Below, one piece after another: positions 33,228 to 41,148 of a stretch of DNA of 64,000 nucleotides; within the stretch, counting starts at the first letter, position 1; every line of letters begins with the position of its first letter. The notes under the pieces were generated by a model. That model ran no database searches. It was not told where the DNA came from and was given only the letters and a program-made list of their open reading frames with translations. The stretch covers positions 1-64,000 of the forward strand of contig LNEV01000002.1 of the NCBI GenBank assembly GCA_001464335.1, given 5' to 3'. The stretch is from Rhizobiales bacterium Ga0077545 (GTDB lineage: Bacteria > Pseudomonadota > Alphaproteobacteria > Rhizobiales > Methylopilaceae). A program made the translations under genes and the position numbers.

Positions 33228-33821
33228 ATGATGTCGTCGCAGACCGGCCGTGTCGCGGAACGGCCGATCGAGGAGCTGTTTCTCGACCGCTGGTCACCGA
33301 GGGCCTTTACGGACGAGGCCATCACGCTGGATGTTCTCGACACCTTCTTCGAGGCCGCGCGCTGGGCTCCGTCTGCCTTCAACGCGCAGCCCTGGCGCTT
33401 CCTCTACGCGCTGCGCGGCGATGAGAACTGGGAACTGTTCACCGGCCTTCTGGCGGAGTTCAACCGCGTATGGGCACACAGATCGGCGGCGCTGATCTTC
33501 CTCGTGTCGCAAGGCCATTTTCGCGTGCCGGGTTCGGAAACGGACACGGCCTCGTACAGCCATTCGCTGGACGCCGGCGCCGCCTGGGGCAATTTCGCGC
33601 TTCAGGCAGCCAGATCCGGTTGGGCCGCGCACGGAATGACGGGGTTCGACCACGAGCGGGCGCCTCGCGCACTCAATGTCCGCGAAGGGGACCGGGTGGA
33701 GGTCGCGATCAGCGTCGGCCGAAAGGGAAGCCCGAGCCTGCTTCCGGAAAAGCTGCAGGCGCGGGAAAAGCCGAGTGACCGGCTGCCGCTCGCGCAGATC
33801 AGGCGAGCCGGACCTCTCTGA
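33228..33821 (+). CDS. Nitroreductase family protein (RutE-like)
   Basis: The 197-residue FMN-dependent nitroreductase-fold protein has the FMN-binding Arg/Ser of DRWSPRAFTDEAI, the conserved ARWAPSAFNAQPWRFLYA, and DAGAAWGNFALQAARSGWAA. RutE, a malonic semialdehyde reductase of this family, is part of the E. coli Rut pathway, and this gene follows an LLM monooxygenase in the same operon. ATG 33228 (MMSSQTGRVAE) is preferred; an in-frame GTG at 33201 overlaps the monooxygenase gene. Reduction of an aldehyde, nitro or flavin substrate cannot be told apart from the sequence. Confidence 0.88.
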   Translation: MMSSQTGRVAERPIEELFLDRWSPRAFTDEAITLDVLDTFFEAARWAPSAFNAQPWRFLYALRGDENWELFTGLLAEFNRVWAHRSAALIFLVSQGHFRVPGSETDTASYSHSLDAGAAWGNFALQAARSGWAAHGMTGFDHERAPRALNVREGDRVEVAISVGRKGSPSLLPEKLQAREKPSDRLPLAQIRRAGPL

Positions 33822-33852
33822 TCAGGCTCCCACAGGCGGGGACATTGCGATT

Positions 33853-34917
33853 TTACGGGGTTTGCAAAGGCGGGATGCTGATCTCGTCGGCGATGTTCCG
33901 AAGTTCGTTGAGCAGGTTTGGATGAAGCGGAATTCCGGAGTTCATCCTGCTCTGCCGCCGGTGATCCCGCTCCTGTCCGGGAATCCGGACGGGAGCATGG
34001 TCCGGCAGGGGCTCGGATGCACGTACTTCGTCGAACACTTTCTCGACCCGCGTTCCGAAGGCGGACGGATCGCCGAAGGCCTCGATTGAAATCGCGGCAA
34101 CGAACTGGCCCGTATTGGAGGGGCTGGTCGTGTCGGACGAAAAATCGACAACGTCGCTGCCGAACGCGGCTCCGTTCAGGCTTCCCGCGAGAAGCCCGAT
34201 GGCCATCGCAAGCCCGTAGCCTTTCGGTCCGCCGATCGGCAGAAGAAAGCCGTCGTCGCGGCGGTTGGGGTCGGTCAGCGGTTTTCCGTCACGCCCCACC
34301 ATCCAGCCTTCGGGCATAGGCTCGCCGCGTTGCGCGAGCGTCTTGATCTTGCCCATGGCCGCATTCGTGGTTGCCATATCGAGCACGAAAGCTTCCTGCG
34401 CGCCGGCCGGGACGGCGATTGCCAGCGGATTGGTGCCAAGCAGAAGATCGCTCCCGCCGTAGGGCGCGACATGGTTGGCGCTCCCGACGGCGGCGCACAG
34501 GCCGATCATCTGTTCCTGCGTCTGCGGCCGCACATACAGGGCTGCAGGCCCCGCATGGTTGCCGTTTCGCACGCCGACCCAACCGATACCGCTTGCCTTC
34601 GCCTTGTGGATCGCCAGATCGGTCGCGGTCTTCATCGCGAGATGGCCAAGGCCGTTGCCGCCGTCAACGAGCGCCGTGGCGGCCGTCTCCTGGACGATTT
34701 TAATATTGGACTTCGCTGCGATGCCGCCGTCGCGCAGCCGGTTGACGTATTGACGAAGGCGGAACACGCCATGAGTGTCGTATCCGCGAAGATCGGCTTC
34801 CACCATAAGGCCCGCCACCAGCCGTGCATCGGCCGGCGGCACGCCGAAATACGCAAAGACATCGACCAGAAATGAGGTGAGATCCTCGGCCTGTATCCGA
34901 ACGCCCGTCTCCTGCAT
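33853..34917 (-). CDS. Ldh2 family malate/L-lactate dehydrogenase-type oxidoreductase
   Basis: This is a 354-residue NAD(P)-dependent 2-hydroxyacid dehydrogenase of the Ldh2/MDH2 family, unrelated to classical LDH. Typical blocks are VEADLRGYDTHGVFRLRQYV (with the catalytic-type His), GIGWVGVRNGNHAGPAALYV (second conserved His), LLLGTNPLAIAVPAG, AFVLDMATTNAAMGKI and GGPKGYGLAMAIGLLAG. Relatives include ureidoglycolate and 2,3-diketogulonate dehydrogenases. It is the last gene of the operon binding protein-ATPase-permease-FAH-Ldh2. It converges with the nitroreductase gene. Confidence 0.92.
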   Translation of the reverse strand: MQETGVRIQAEDLTSFLVDVFAYFGVPPADARLVAGLMVEADLRGYDTHGVFRLRQYVNRLRDGGIAAKSNIKIVQETAATALVDGGNGLGHLAMKTATDLAIHKAKASGIGWVGVRNGNHAGPAALYVRPQTQEQMIGLCAAVGSANHVAPYGGSDLLLGTNPLAIAVPAGAQEAFVLDMATTNAAMGKIKTLAQRGEPMPEGWMVGRDGKPLTDPNRRDDGFLLPIGGPKGYGLAMAIGLLAGSLNGAAFGSDVVDFSSDTTSPSNTGQFVAAISIEAFGDPSAFGTRVEKVFDEVRASEPLPDHAPVRIPGQERDHRRQSRMNSGIPLHPNLLNELRNIADEISIPPLQTP

Positions 34918-34926
34918 GTCAGATCC

Positions 34927-35790
34927 TCACGCGTCGACGACGGGGTTGCGCAGCACGCCGATGCCGTCGATCTCGGTTTCGAGAACGTCGCCCTGTTTCA
35001 TCCACACGGGCGGCTTGCGCGCGTAGCCAACACCTGACGGCGTGCCTGTCGCGATCATGTCGCCGGGCTCAAGGGTCATGATTTCGGAAAGGATCGCGAC
35101 GGTGCGCGCGGTCTTGAACACCATGTCCGATGTGTCGCTGTCCTGCATCACCTGGCCGTTCAGCCGTGTGCGGATGCCGATGCCGTCCGCGCCGGGTGGC
35201 AGCGCATCAGCCGTCACGATCGCCGGGCCCACGGGACCCGTTCCGTCGAAATTCTTGCCCGCGGTCCACTGGGTGGTCTTGCGCTGGTAATCGCGGACCG
35301 ACACGTCATTGAAGATCGTGTAGCCGAAGACGTGGGACAGCGCGTCCGTTTCCGAAACATTCCGGCACGTCTTGCCGATCACGATGGTCAGCTCGCACTC
35401 GTAATCGAGATGCGTTGACGCGCGCGGGCGCACGACCGGCGCATTCGGGGCCACGAGGGAGGAATCGACGCGGACAAAAAGCGCCGGATAATCCGGCACC
35501 GCATTCCCGCCTTCCTTGGCATGGAGAGCGTAGTTCAGGCCGAGGCAGATGAACTTGCCGGGCTTCGGGATCGGCACCATCAGCTCCACAGATTCCACTG
35601 GAAGACGCGCGGAGGCCGGAGCAGTTGCGAGCTTGTCCGCGAGAGCCTTTTGCAGCGTCTTGCCGGCGTCGATCACGCCGATCATGGTGCGCGGCGCATC
35701 CGGCACGAGATCGCCGACCGCGATGACGTGGCCGGAATCGAGGACGCCGACATTTTCTCCGTCCTTGGCGCGAAAGGTCACAAGGTGCAT
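34927..35790 (-). CDS. Fumarylacetoacetate hydrolase (FAH) family protein
   Basis: The 287-residue FAH-fold protein has CLGLNYALHAKEGG, metal-binding acids in HLDYECELTIVIGK, and FGYTIFNDVSVRDYQ with the metal Asp. The C-terminal TGTPSGVGYARKPPVWMKQG and LETEIDGIGVLRNPV are standard. Members hydrolyse C-C bonds, decarboxylate oxaloacetate-like acids or dehydrate keto-sugar acids. It is 42 bases behind a permease gene and 9 bases ahead of the Ldh2-type gene, so it acts in the same catabolic route, probably on a 2-oxo acid. Confidence 0.92.
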   Translation of the reverse strand: MHLVTFRAKDGENVGVLDSGHVIAVGDLVPDAPRTMIGVIDAGKTLQKALADKLATAPASARLPVESVELMVPIPKPGKFICLGLNYALHAKEGGNAVPDYPALFVRVDSSLVAPNAPVVRPRASTHLDYECELTIVIGKTCRNVSETDALSHVFGYTIFNDVSVRDYQRKTTQWTAGKNFDGTGPVGPAIVTADALPPGADGIGIRTRLNGQVMQDSDTSDMVFKTARTVAILSEIMTLEPGDMIATGTPSGVGYARKPPVWMKQGDVLETEIDGIGVLRNPVVDA

Positions 35791-35832
35791 AGGGCTTCCT
35801 TTGGGTTATTGGTGCGATGAAAGACGGATCGG

Positions 35833-36693
35833 TCAGGCATCGGCCGCCGAGGTGCGGTCCTTGTGCCAGAACACGAACCTTCGCTGCATCCAGGTCACGA
35901 AAGCGAAGAGGCTCAAGCCGACAAGGCTGAGGTAGATGATCAGCGAGAACACGCGCGGGGTGTCGAGCATGCTTGCCGCAACGCGGATCAGTTCGCCGAA
36001 ACCTTTGCCGCCGCCGAGAAACTCGCCGGTAATGGCGCCCGCCATCACGCCCACGGAGCCGATTTTCAGGCCGGTGAAGAAATGCGGAAGTCCGGTCGGA
36101 AGCTTCAACTTGATGAGGGTCTGCCACCGTGTGGCGCCCATGGTCTTGAAGAGCATGCGGGCGTTTTCGTCTGCCGCGTGCAGACCCGCCGCCGTACCGA
36201 CAATGATCGGGAAGGTCGCAATGAATGCCGCAAGCGCCACCTTGGAATGGATGTCGAAGCCGAGCCAGGCAACGAAAAGCGGTGCGAACGCGATCTTCGG
36301 CATCGTGTCGATGGCGACGAGATAGGGCATGACGGCGCGTTCGCCGAATGTTGTCTCCCCGACCAGAACGCCAAGGCTGAAGCCGATCACCGTGGCGATG
36401 ATGAAGCCGTAAAAGACTTCTTTCATGGTCGTCCACAAGGCGAACAGCATGTAATCGCCGGACAGCAGGTTTGCCGCGACGGAGTAAAGATCGCGCGCCA
36501 CTTCGATGGGGGTCGGAAGGATGATCGGCGATATCAGCTGCAGCATTGTCGCGATCTGCCAGAGCGCAACGAAGGCGATAAAAAGCGCAATCATGGAGAT
36601 GGCGCGCGGTACACGGTCGATCCACGAAACGTGCTCGACCCAGACGGTGTCTGCGGGATCGTTCTGGTCCCGGATGACTTCGGCAACGCTCAC
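35833..36693 (-). CDS. NitT/TauT-type ABC transporter permease (second system)
   Basis: The 286-residue permease has about six helices, from MIALFIAFVALWQIATML. Family landmarks: ISPIILPTPIEVARDL and the coupling loop MLFKTMGATRWQTLIKLKLP. It starts at GTG 36693, whose TGA-sharing geometry (GTGA) couples it to the ATPase stop; the frame stays open for 74 codons further upstream but only across the ATPase gene. A C-terminal basic tail (QRRFVFWHKDRTSAADA) follows the last helix. It is the third gene of the second importer operon. Confidence 0.9.
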   Translation of the reverse strand: MSVAEVIRDQNDPADTVWVEHVSWIDRVPRAISMIALFIAFVALWQIATMLQLISPIILPTPIEVARDLYSVAANLLSGDYMLFALWTTMKEVFYGFIIATVIGFSLGVLVGETTFGERAVMPYLVAIDTMPKIAFAPLFVAWLGFDIHSKVALAAFIATFPIIVGTAAGLHAADENARMLFKTMGATRWQTLIKLKLPTGLPHFFTGLKIGSVGVMAGAITGEFLGGGKGFGELIRVAASMLDTPRVFSLIIYLSLVGLSLFAFVTWMQRRFVFWHKDRTSAADA

Positions 36694-37502
36694 AGGAAGG
36701 CCTCCTTGTCCAGACGTCCGCGAATATGATCGACCAGCGCGCCGAAACGCGGCGTCGTCATCATGTCGAGCGTGCGCGGCCGTGGCAGATCGATCGTCAC
36801 GGCCTCCACGATGCGGCCCGGGCGCGGCTTCATGACATAGACGATGTCGGACAGGATCACGGCCTCGGGAATGGAATGGGTAACGAGGAAAGCGGTTGCG
36901 TCGCGGGCGAGGCAAACGCGCTGAAGTTCCATGTTCATGAACTCGCGCGACAGCTCGTCGAGCGCGCTGAACGGCTCGTCGAGCAACAGCACGGCGGGCT
37001 CGGTGATCAGCATCCGGCAGATCGCGGCGCGCTGCGCCATGCCCCCGGACAGCTCGTTCGGATAGACGTGCTCGAACCCTTTCAGGCCGACAAGTTCAAG
37101 AAGGCGGCGCGCGTCTTCGTGCTTGGCGCGCGCCGCCCGTTTGCCGTCGCGGATTTCGATGGGCAGGACGATGTTTTCGATCGTCGTGCGCCATGGAAAC
37201 AGGGTTGCCTGCTGGAACATCATGCCGATGTCCCGGCGCGGGCCCGTCACCGGTTTTCCCGCGAGCACAACCCTTCCGGCGGAAGGGGTGTGCAGACCGG
37301 CCATGATTTTCAGCAGCGTGGATTTTCCGCAGCCGCTCGACCCGATGACGGCGGAGAAGCTTCCTCGTTCGAGCGTCAGGTCCACCTTGTCGAGCGCATG
37401 CACGTTTCGACGCGGATAGACCTTGGTGACCGAGGAGAGCTCGTAGACCGGCTCCCGTCGCACAGGATCGGAAGTAAGGACGGCGGCCGCGGCAGCGCTC
37501 AT
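36690..37502 (-). CDS. NitT/TauT-type ABC transporter ATP-binding protein (second system)
   Basis: The 270-residue ATPase has Walker A GSSGCGKSTLLKIMAG, Q-loop MMFQQATLFPWRTTIEN, signature LSGGMAQRAAICRML, Walker B VLLLDEPFSALDELSRE and FLVTHSIPEAV. The ATG at 37502 overlaps the stop of the binding-protein gene by four bases, so the longer frame reaching 37607 is not used. It belongs to the SsuB/TauB-like group and is distinct in sequence from the ATPase at 28882. Confidence 0.92.
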   Translation of the reverse strand: MSAAAAAVLTSDPVRREPVYELSSVTKVYPRRNVHALDKVDLTLERGSFSAVIGSSGCGKSTLLKIMAGLHTPSAGRVVLAGKPVTGPRRDIGMMFQQATLFPWRTTIENIVLPIEIRDGKRAARAKHEDARRLLELVGLKGFEHVYPNELSGGMAQRAAICRMLITEPAVLLLDEPFSALDELSREFMNMELQRVCLARDATAFLVTHSIPEAVILSDIVYVMKPRPGRIVEAVTIDLPRPRTLDMMTTPRFGALVDHIRGRLDKEAFL

Positions 37503-38518
37503 TTGTTCCAGGCCTCGACGAAATCGTTGGTATAGGCTTTGGTGAGGTCCGGGACGGCCGATTTCAGGCTGCCGGTTTCGACAAGGCTCTTCTGCCAACG
37601 TTCCCAATGGGCAGGGTCCTGGTAGCCCCAGCCCTTGTTCTCGCCGACCGGAATGGTTTTCGCGAGAACCGCCTCAAGCAGGGCGTTTGCGAACTGCTTG
37701 TCTTCGCCTTCCTGGGGCATGCCGGCCTTCAGGTCGGCGAGCACGGTGTCGCGGTTTGCCGGGTCCATCGTGAATTTCTGTGCACGCACAAGCGCACGTC
37801 CGAAACCCTCGACGAGTTTGGGATCCTTCTCGATGGTCGCGCGCATTGTCACGAAGCCATTGCCGAAGAAGGTGAGAAATTCCTCGGGGGTAAGGTCGCG
37901 CAGTTTGATGCCGCGCTCGTTGAGGATGGCGGTGTCGGCCGTAGAGGCGGCGTATCCTGCAATATCGCCCCGCGTGAAGGCAGCTGCCGCAAGGCCGCCG
38001 TCGCCGACCGTCAGGAAGGTGTAATCCCTGTTCTCGTTCATGCCGAGCGCCGACAGAACGCTACGCGCAAAGCCGACTTCCGCGCCGTCGGCCGTGCCGA
38101 CGCCGATGACTTTGCCCTTGAGGTCCTGCGGACTTTTGTAGGGGTCGCCATCCTTCACGACGATCGAGAACGAACTCTTGACCATCATGTTGTAGATGAA
38201 GACGACATCCACATCGCGAAGCCGTGCGCTGAGAACGGGGCCGGGGCCGGGACGGCCGAACTGGGCCTGACCAGACGCCAGGGCCTGAATGACAGGGCCG
38301 GAACCGTTGACGGATTCGACGCGGACATTGAGGCCTTCATCCTTGAAGTAGCCTCGGCTGATTGCGACGTAAACGGGAAACGAATTGATTGCGGAAGGGC
38401 TTGGCTGGACGAAGGTGACGTCGCGCAAAGCCTGAGCGGAGACGTTCGAGGCGGATGTGGCCACGAATGCTGCTGCGCAGAGCGCGATGGAATGCCGTAC
38501 AATGCTGTCAAATCGCAT
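37499..38518 (-). CDS. NitT/TauT-type ABC transporter substrate-binding protein (second system)
   Basis: The product has 339 residues. The signal peptide runs MRFDSIVRHSIALCAAAFVA, with probable cleavage after SNVSA. The mature protein shows the NMT1/SsuA-like start VTFVQPSPSAINSFPVYVAI, the ligand loop LASGQAQFGRPGPGPVL and the segment SPQDLKGKVIGVGTADGAEV. ATG 38518 follows GGGGAGGAAATAA, a strong ribosome site. It heads the second importer operon with FAH and Ldh2-type enzymes, and is divergent from a GntR gene. Confidence 0.9.
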   Translation of the reverse strand: MRFDSIVRHSIALCAAAFVATSASNVSAQALRDVTFVQPSPSAINSFPVYVAISRGYFKDEGLNVRVESVNGSGPVIQALASGQAQFGRPGPGPVLSARLRDVDVVFIYNMMVKSSFSIVVKDGDPYKSPQDLKGKVIGVGTADGAEVGFARSVLSALGMNENRDYTFLTVGDGGLAAAAFTRGDIAGYAASTADTAILNERGIKLRDLTPEEFLTFFGNGFVTMRATIEKDPKLVEGFGRALVRAQKFTMDPANRDTVLADLKAGMPQEGEDKQFANALLEAVLAKTIPVGENKGWGYQDPAHWERWQKSLVETGSLKSAVPDLTKAYTNDFVEAWNK

Positions 38519-38798
38519 TTTATTTCCTCCCCGGGAAAAGCTCGCGGCGTTTGCGCCGTCTGTAAGCACGTGCGAATTTCAACTCGATGCGCCAGCGGCA
38601 GGAGAAAGGGCACGCAGGCGCCACCGTCCTTCACCGCAGCGTTGATCCCATATTCCTCCTTCCCTGTTGCCCGCTGGCTCCCGGCGCCCGAAATGGCGCT
38701 CGCGCTTTGAGCGGGCTTGTCTCAAAGTCTACATTCGAGCAGCCTTGGTTGAAGATGGGAAACACGCCCAATCGGGCGATTGGTTGCGAGCTGTGCGG

Positions 38799-39452
38799 GT
38801 GGATCATCCGGGAACCTTGCCGAGATTGCGCGATCTGCTCGCCGCTCTCGAACTACCGCTGAACGGGCGTCTGCCCCCGGAGCGCGAGCTGAGCGCGCGG
38901 CTCGGCGTGTCGCGCGCGGCGCTGCGCAAGTGCATGGATGTGCTCGAGGATGAGGGGCGCATCTGGCGCCATGTCGGCCGCGGAACCTTCATCGGCGCCC
39001 GGCCGGTGCTGAACCTCGAACACGTGTCGTTTCTGGGCAGCATCACCAGTCCCGCCCAGATCATCGAGGCCCGCCTCGCGCTCGAACCGCAACTGGCCCG
39101 CCTTGCGGCGCTGAATGCTGTCGCCGGCGATTTTGCCGAACTGGAAAACTGCATCCGCCGCTGCCGCCGGGCGCGCGACTGGAATGTCTATGAAGCGTGG
39201 GACAACAAGTTTCACCACGCCATCGTGGGCGCGTCCCGGAACAAGCTTCTCATCGTTCTGTTCGAGACGCTGAATGCGGTCCGCCGCGCGCCGATCTGGC
39301 GCAACAGCCGTCTGGGCGAGCGGCCGACGGAAGATCACCCCTCATTCGCCGAGCACGATGGCATCGCCGAGGCCATCCGCGCCCGCGATGCCGACCGGGC
39401 GGAGAGCCAGATGCGCGCTCATCTCATCTCGATCCGGAACCGCATGCTGTAG
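38799..39452 (+). CDS. GntR family transcriptional regulator (FadR/FCD subfamily), divergent to second importer
   Basis: About 217 residues. The winged helix covers LPLNGRLPPERELSARLGVS, RAALRKCMDVLEDEGRIWRH and GRGTFIGARP; the FCD domain follows (IEARLALEPQLARLAALNAV, then AWDNKFHHAIVGASRNKLLI and EHDGIAEAIRARDADRAESQ). The start is uncertain: no ATG occurs before the helix, and GTG 38799, GTG 38793 and TTG 38745 are all possible. It is transcribed away from the second importer operon and is its likely regulator. The 280 bases between them (38519-38798) hold no other gene. Confidence 0.88.
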   Translation: MDHPGTLPRLRDLLAALELPLNGRLPPERELSARLGVSRAALRKCMDVLEDEGRIWRHVGRGTFIGARPVLNLEHVSFLGSITSPAQIIEARLALEPQLARLAALNAVAGDFAELENCIRRCRRARDWNVYEAWDNKFHHAIVGASRNKLLIVLFETLNAVRRAPIWRNSRLGERPTEDHPSFAEHDGIAEAIRARDADRAESQMRAHLISIRNRML

Positions 39453-39514
39453 CCCCGACGCACCTGGCAGATATCGAAGCGCGTGCGGGCCGGCGCCTCA
39501 ACACCGGGACCGGC

Positions 39515-39961
39515 GTGCTCCCCACGGCCGAGGAAGTTCACGAAATCAATGTGACGCCGTTCATCGACGTGATGCTGGTTCTGCTCATCATCTTCATGGT
39601 CGCGGCGCCCCTGGCGACGGTCGATGTGCATGTCGATCTTCCGGCCTCCTCGGCGAAACCGGCCGAGCGGCCGGACAAGCCGCTTTACCTGACGGTGAAG
39701 GAGGATCTCAGTCTTTCGGTCGGTAACGACACGATTGCTCGCGACGGGCTTCAGGCCGCGCTCGATGACGTCACCGAAAACAACCGCGACGCACGCATCT
39801 TCCTGCGTGCGGACAGGACAGTGGACTATGGCGATCTGATGGATGTGATGAATCTCCTGCGCGGCGCGGGTTATCTGAAAATAGCGCTGGTCGGTCTCGA
39901 AACGACGGCGAATGCGGAGGGGGCGACCGAACCGATTGCGTCGGGCACGCAGGCGCCGTGA
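39515..39961 (+). CDS. exbD: Biopolymer transporter ExbD, orphan copy with abnormal start
   Basis: ExbD with ExbB and TonB transmits proton motive force to outer-membrane receptors. The core is intact: EVHEINVTPFIDVMLVLLII with the essential membrane Asp, FMVAAPLATVDVHVDLP, and the periplasmic domain ending DVMNLLRGAGYLKIALVG. No ATG exists in frame; GTG 39515 leaves only nine residues before the conserved helix, whereas homologues have about 15-20 residues there. In-frame sequence upstream (RRLNTGTG) looks like the lost natural leader and runs back into the GntR gene. No exbB is present, although exbB normally precedes exbD. I infer an upstream deletion; activity is doubtful. Confidence 0.75.
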   Translation: MLPTAEEVHEINVTPFIDVMLVLLIIFMVAAPLATVDVHVDLPASSAKPAERPDKPLYLTVKEDLSLSVGNDTIARDGLQAALDDVTENNRDARIFLRADRTVDYGDLMDVMNLLRGAGYLKIALVGLETTANAEGATEPIASGTQAP

Positions 39962-40735
39962 CCGATTGGGTGAGCAAGACGACGCGGCGCGTCTATACGC
40001 TGCTCTGGGCCCGGTGCCGCGCTTGTCGTGTTGGGCGCTCATGCCGGCGCCGTTGCGTGGATGCTGCGCCAGCCGCCCGTCGTGCCGGCCGATGCGCCGC
40101 CGGCCGCCATCATGCTGGAGCTTGCCGAAATGTCGGTCGCACCGGAGGTGCAGGAGGATGTCGATCTTCCTCCCGATCAGCTCATGCAGGCATCGGAGGC
40201 CAGCAAGCCAGTTGAGGAGGTAAAGGAAGAGCCCGAGGAAAAGCCCGAAGAGGTCGAAGAGGTCGAGGAAGAGCTGCCGCAGGTCGAGGAGACGCCGGTC
40301 GAGAAGGTCGAGGTCCCGATCCCGAAAGCCGCGCCGAAGAAGGTCGTGAAGAAACAGAAGCCGAAACCCAAAGCGGCGGCGGTGCCGAAAACGTCCGCAC
40401 CGAAGAAGGTCGATGCGCCGCGCGCGCCGGTCGCCAGGGCTGCGCAGTCGAGCCGGGGCGTGTCTTCCGTTTCGCCCGCGACATGGCAGGCGCGCCTGCA
40501 GGGCCATCTCGAACGCCACAAGCGCGCTCCGGCGGGAGGCGGCGCCGGTGTGGTGGGTCTGGCGTTCGGCATCGACGGGGCGGGCAATGTCACATCCGCC
40601 CGCATCGTGCGCTCATCCGGAAACGCGGCGCTGGATCAGGCGGCGCTGGCCATGGTCCGGCGCGCTTCTCCGGTGCCCGCGCCACCGCCCGGTGTTCAGC
40701 GGAAGATCGTGGTCCCCGTTCGCTTCAAGAGATGA
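39958..40735 (+). pseudogene. tonB: TonB family protein, frameshifted near its membrane helix
   Basis: GTG 39958 overlaps the exbD stop and reads VTDWVSKTTRRVYTLLWA, a normal TonB cytoplasmic start. The continuation GAALVVLGAHAGAVAWMLRQ is in the next frame, so an extra base in GGGCCCGG (40007-40014) shifts the frame inside the membrane anchor. The remaining 235 residues are open from GTG 40028: a Glu/Pro/Lys-rich periplasmic spacer (VEEVKEEPEEKPEEVEEVEE, then KKVVKKQKPKPK) and a TonB C-terminal domain (GNVTSARIVRSSGNAALDQA to RKIVVPVRFKR). Translation from 40028 would lack the cytoplasmic end and part of the anchor. A sequencing error would restore the gene. Confidence 0.8.
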
Positions 40736-40800
40736 TCAAGAAGAGGCGCGCAGAAAGCGTCTGAAACAGCGAGCCTGTCACGTCGAATACGCGGGAGCTC

Positions 40801-40992
40801 TCAGTTCTGGAGCTGCCACATCAAGAATTCCGACCAAGTGTACTGGACGGCGATGCAGGCGAGAATACTGAACGAGTGCGCGACCCATTCGCGCGCAAAC
40901 GCCGGCGGCCGGTTGTCGTTCGCAATCGGCCGGAGAAGGTAATCGGCTGCGGGAGCCGCATAGCCGATATCGCACGCCTGTTTGCAAGCCAT
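40801..40992 (-). CDS. Small hypothetical protein (63 aa)
   Basis: The frame starts at ATG 40992 after GGCGGAATTGCT and encodes 63 residues. It contains PIANDNRPPAF, a motif seen in many short alphaproteobacterial proteins of unknown function, and a C-terminal hydrophobic stretch SFSILACIAVQYTWSEFLMW that could be a membrane helix. The gene lies alone between the tonB remnant and the divergent AraC gene. No function can be assigned. Confidence 0.55.
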   Translation of the reverse strand: MACKQACDIGYAAPAADYLLRPIANDNRPPAFAREWVAHSFSILACIAVQYTWSEFLMWQLQN

Positions 40993-41148
40993 AGCAATTC
41001 CGCCTGGACGTGAAGACTAGCTCATTCTCGAGCCGTCGTCGACAGCCTAATCCGCGTTGCCCTGCGCGAGGCTTGCGGCGCTCCGGGGAGCGACCCTCGG
41101 ACTGATTTCACGCAAAGTAGGCACGCCGATTTTCCATATTTTGTTCAA

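Noticed and set aside
30579..33821. Direct assignment as the E. coli-type rut operon
   Set aside because: There is no RutB-like amidohydrolase, no RutD-like hydrolase and no RutG-like permease, and the RidA proteins are triple-domain without the key Arg; only the enzyme classes are shared.
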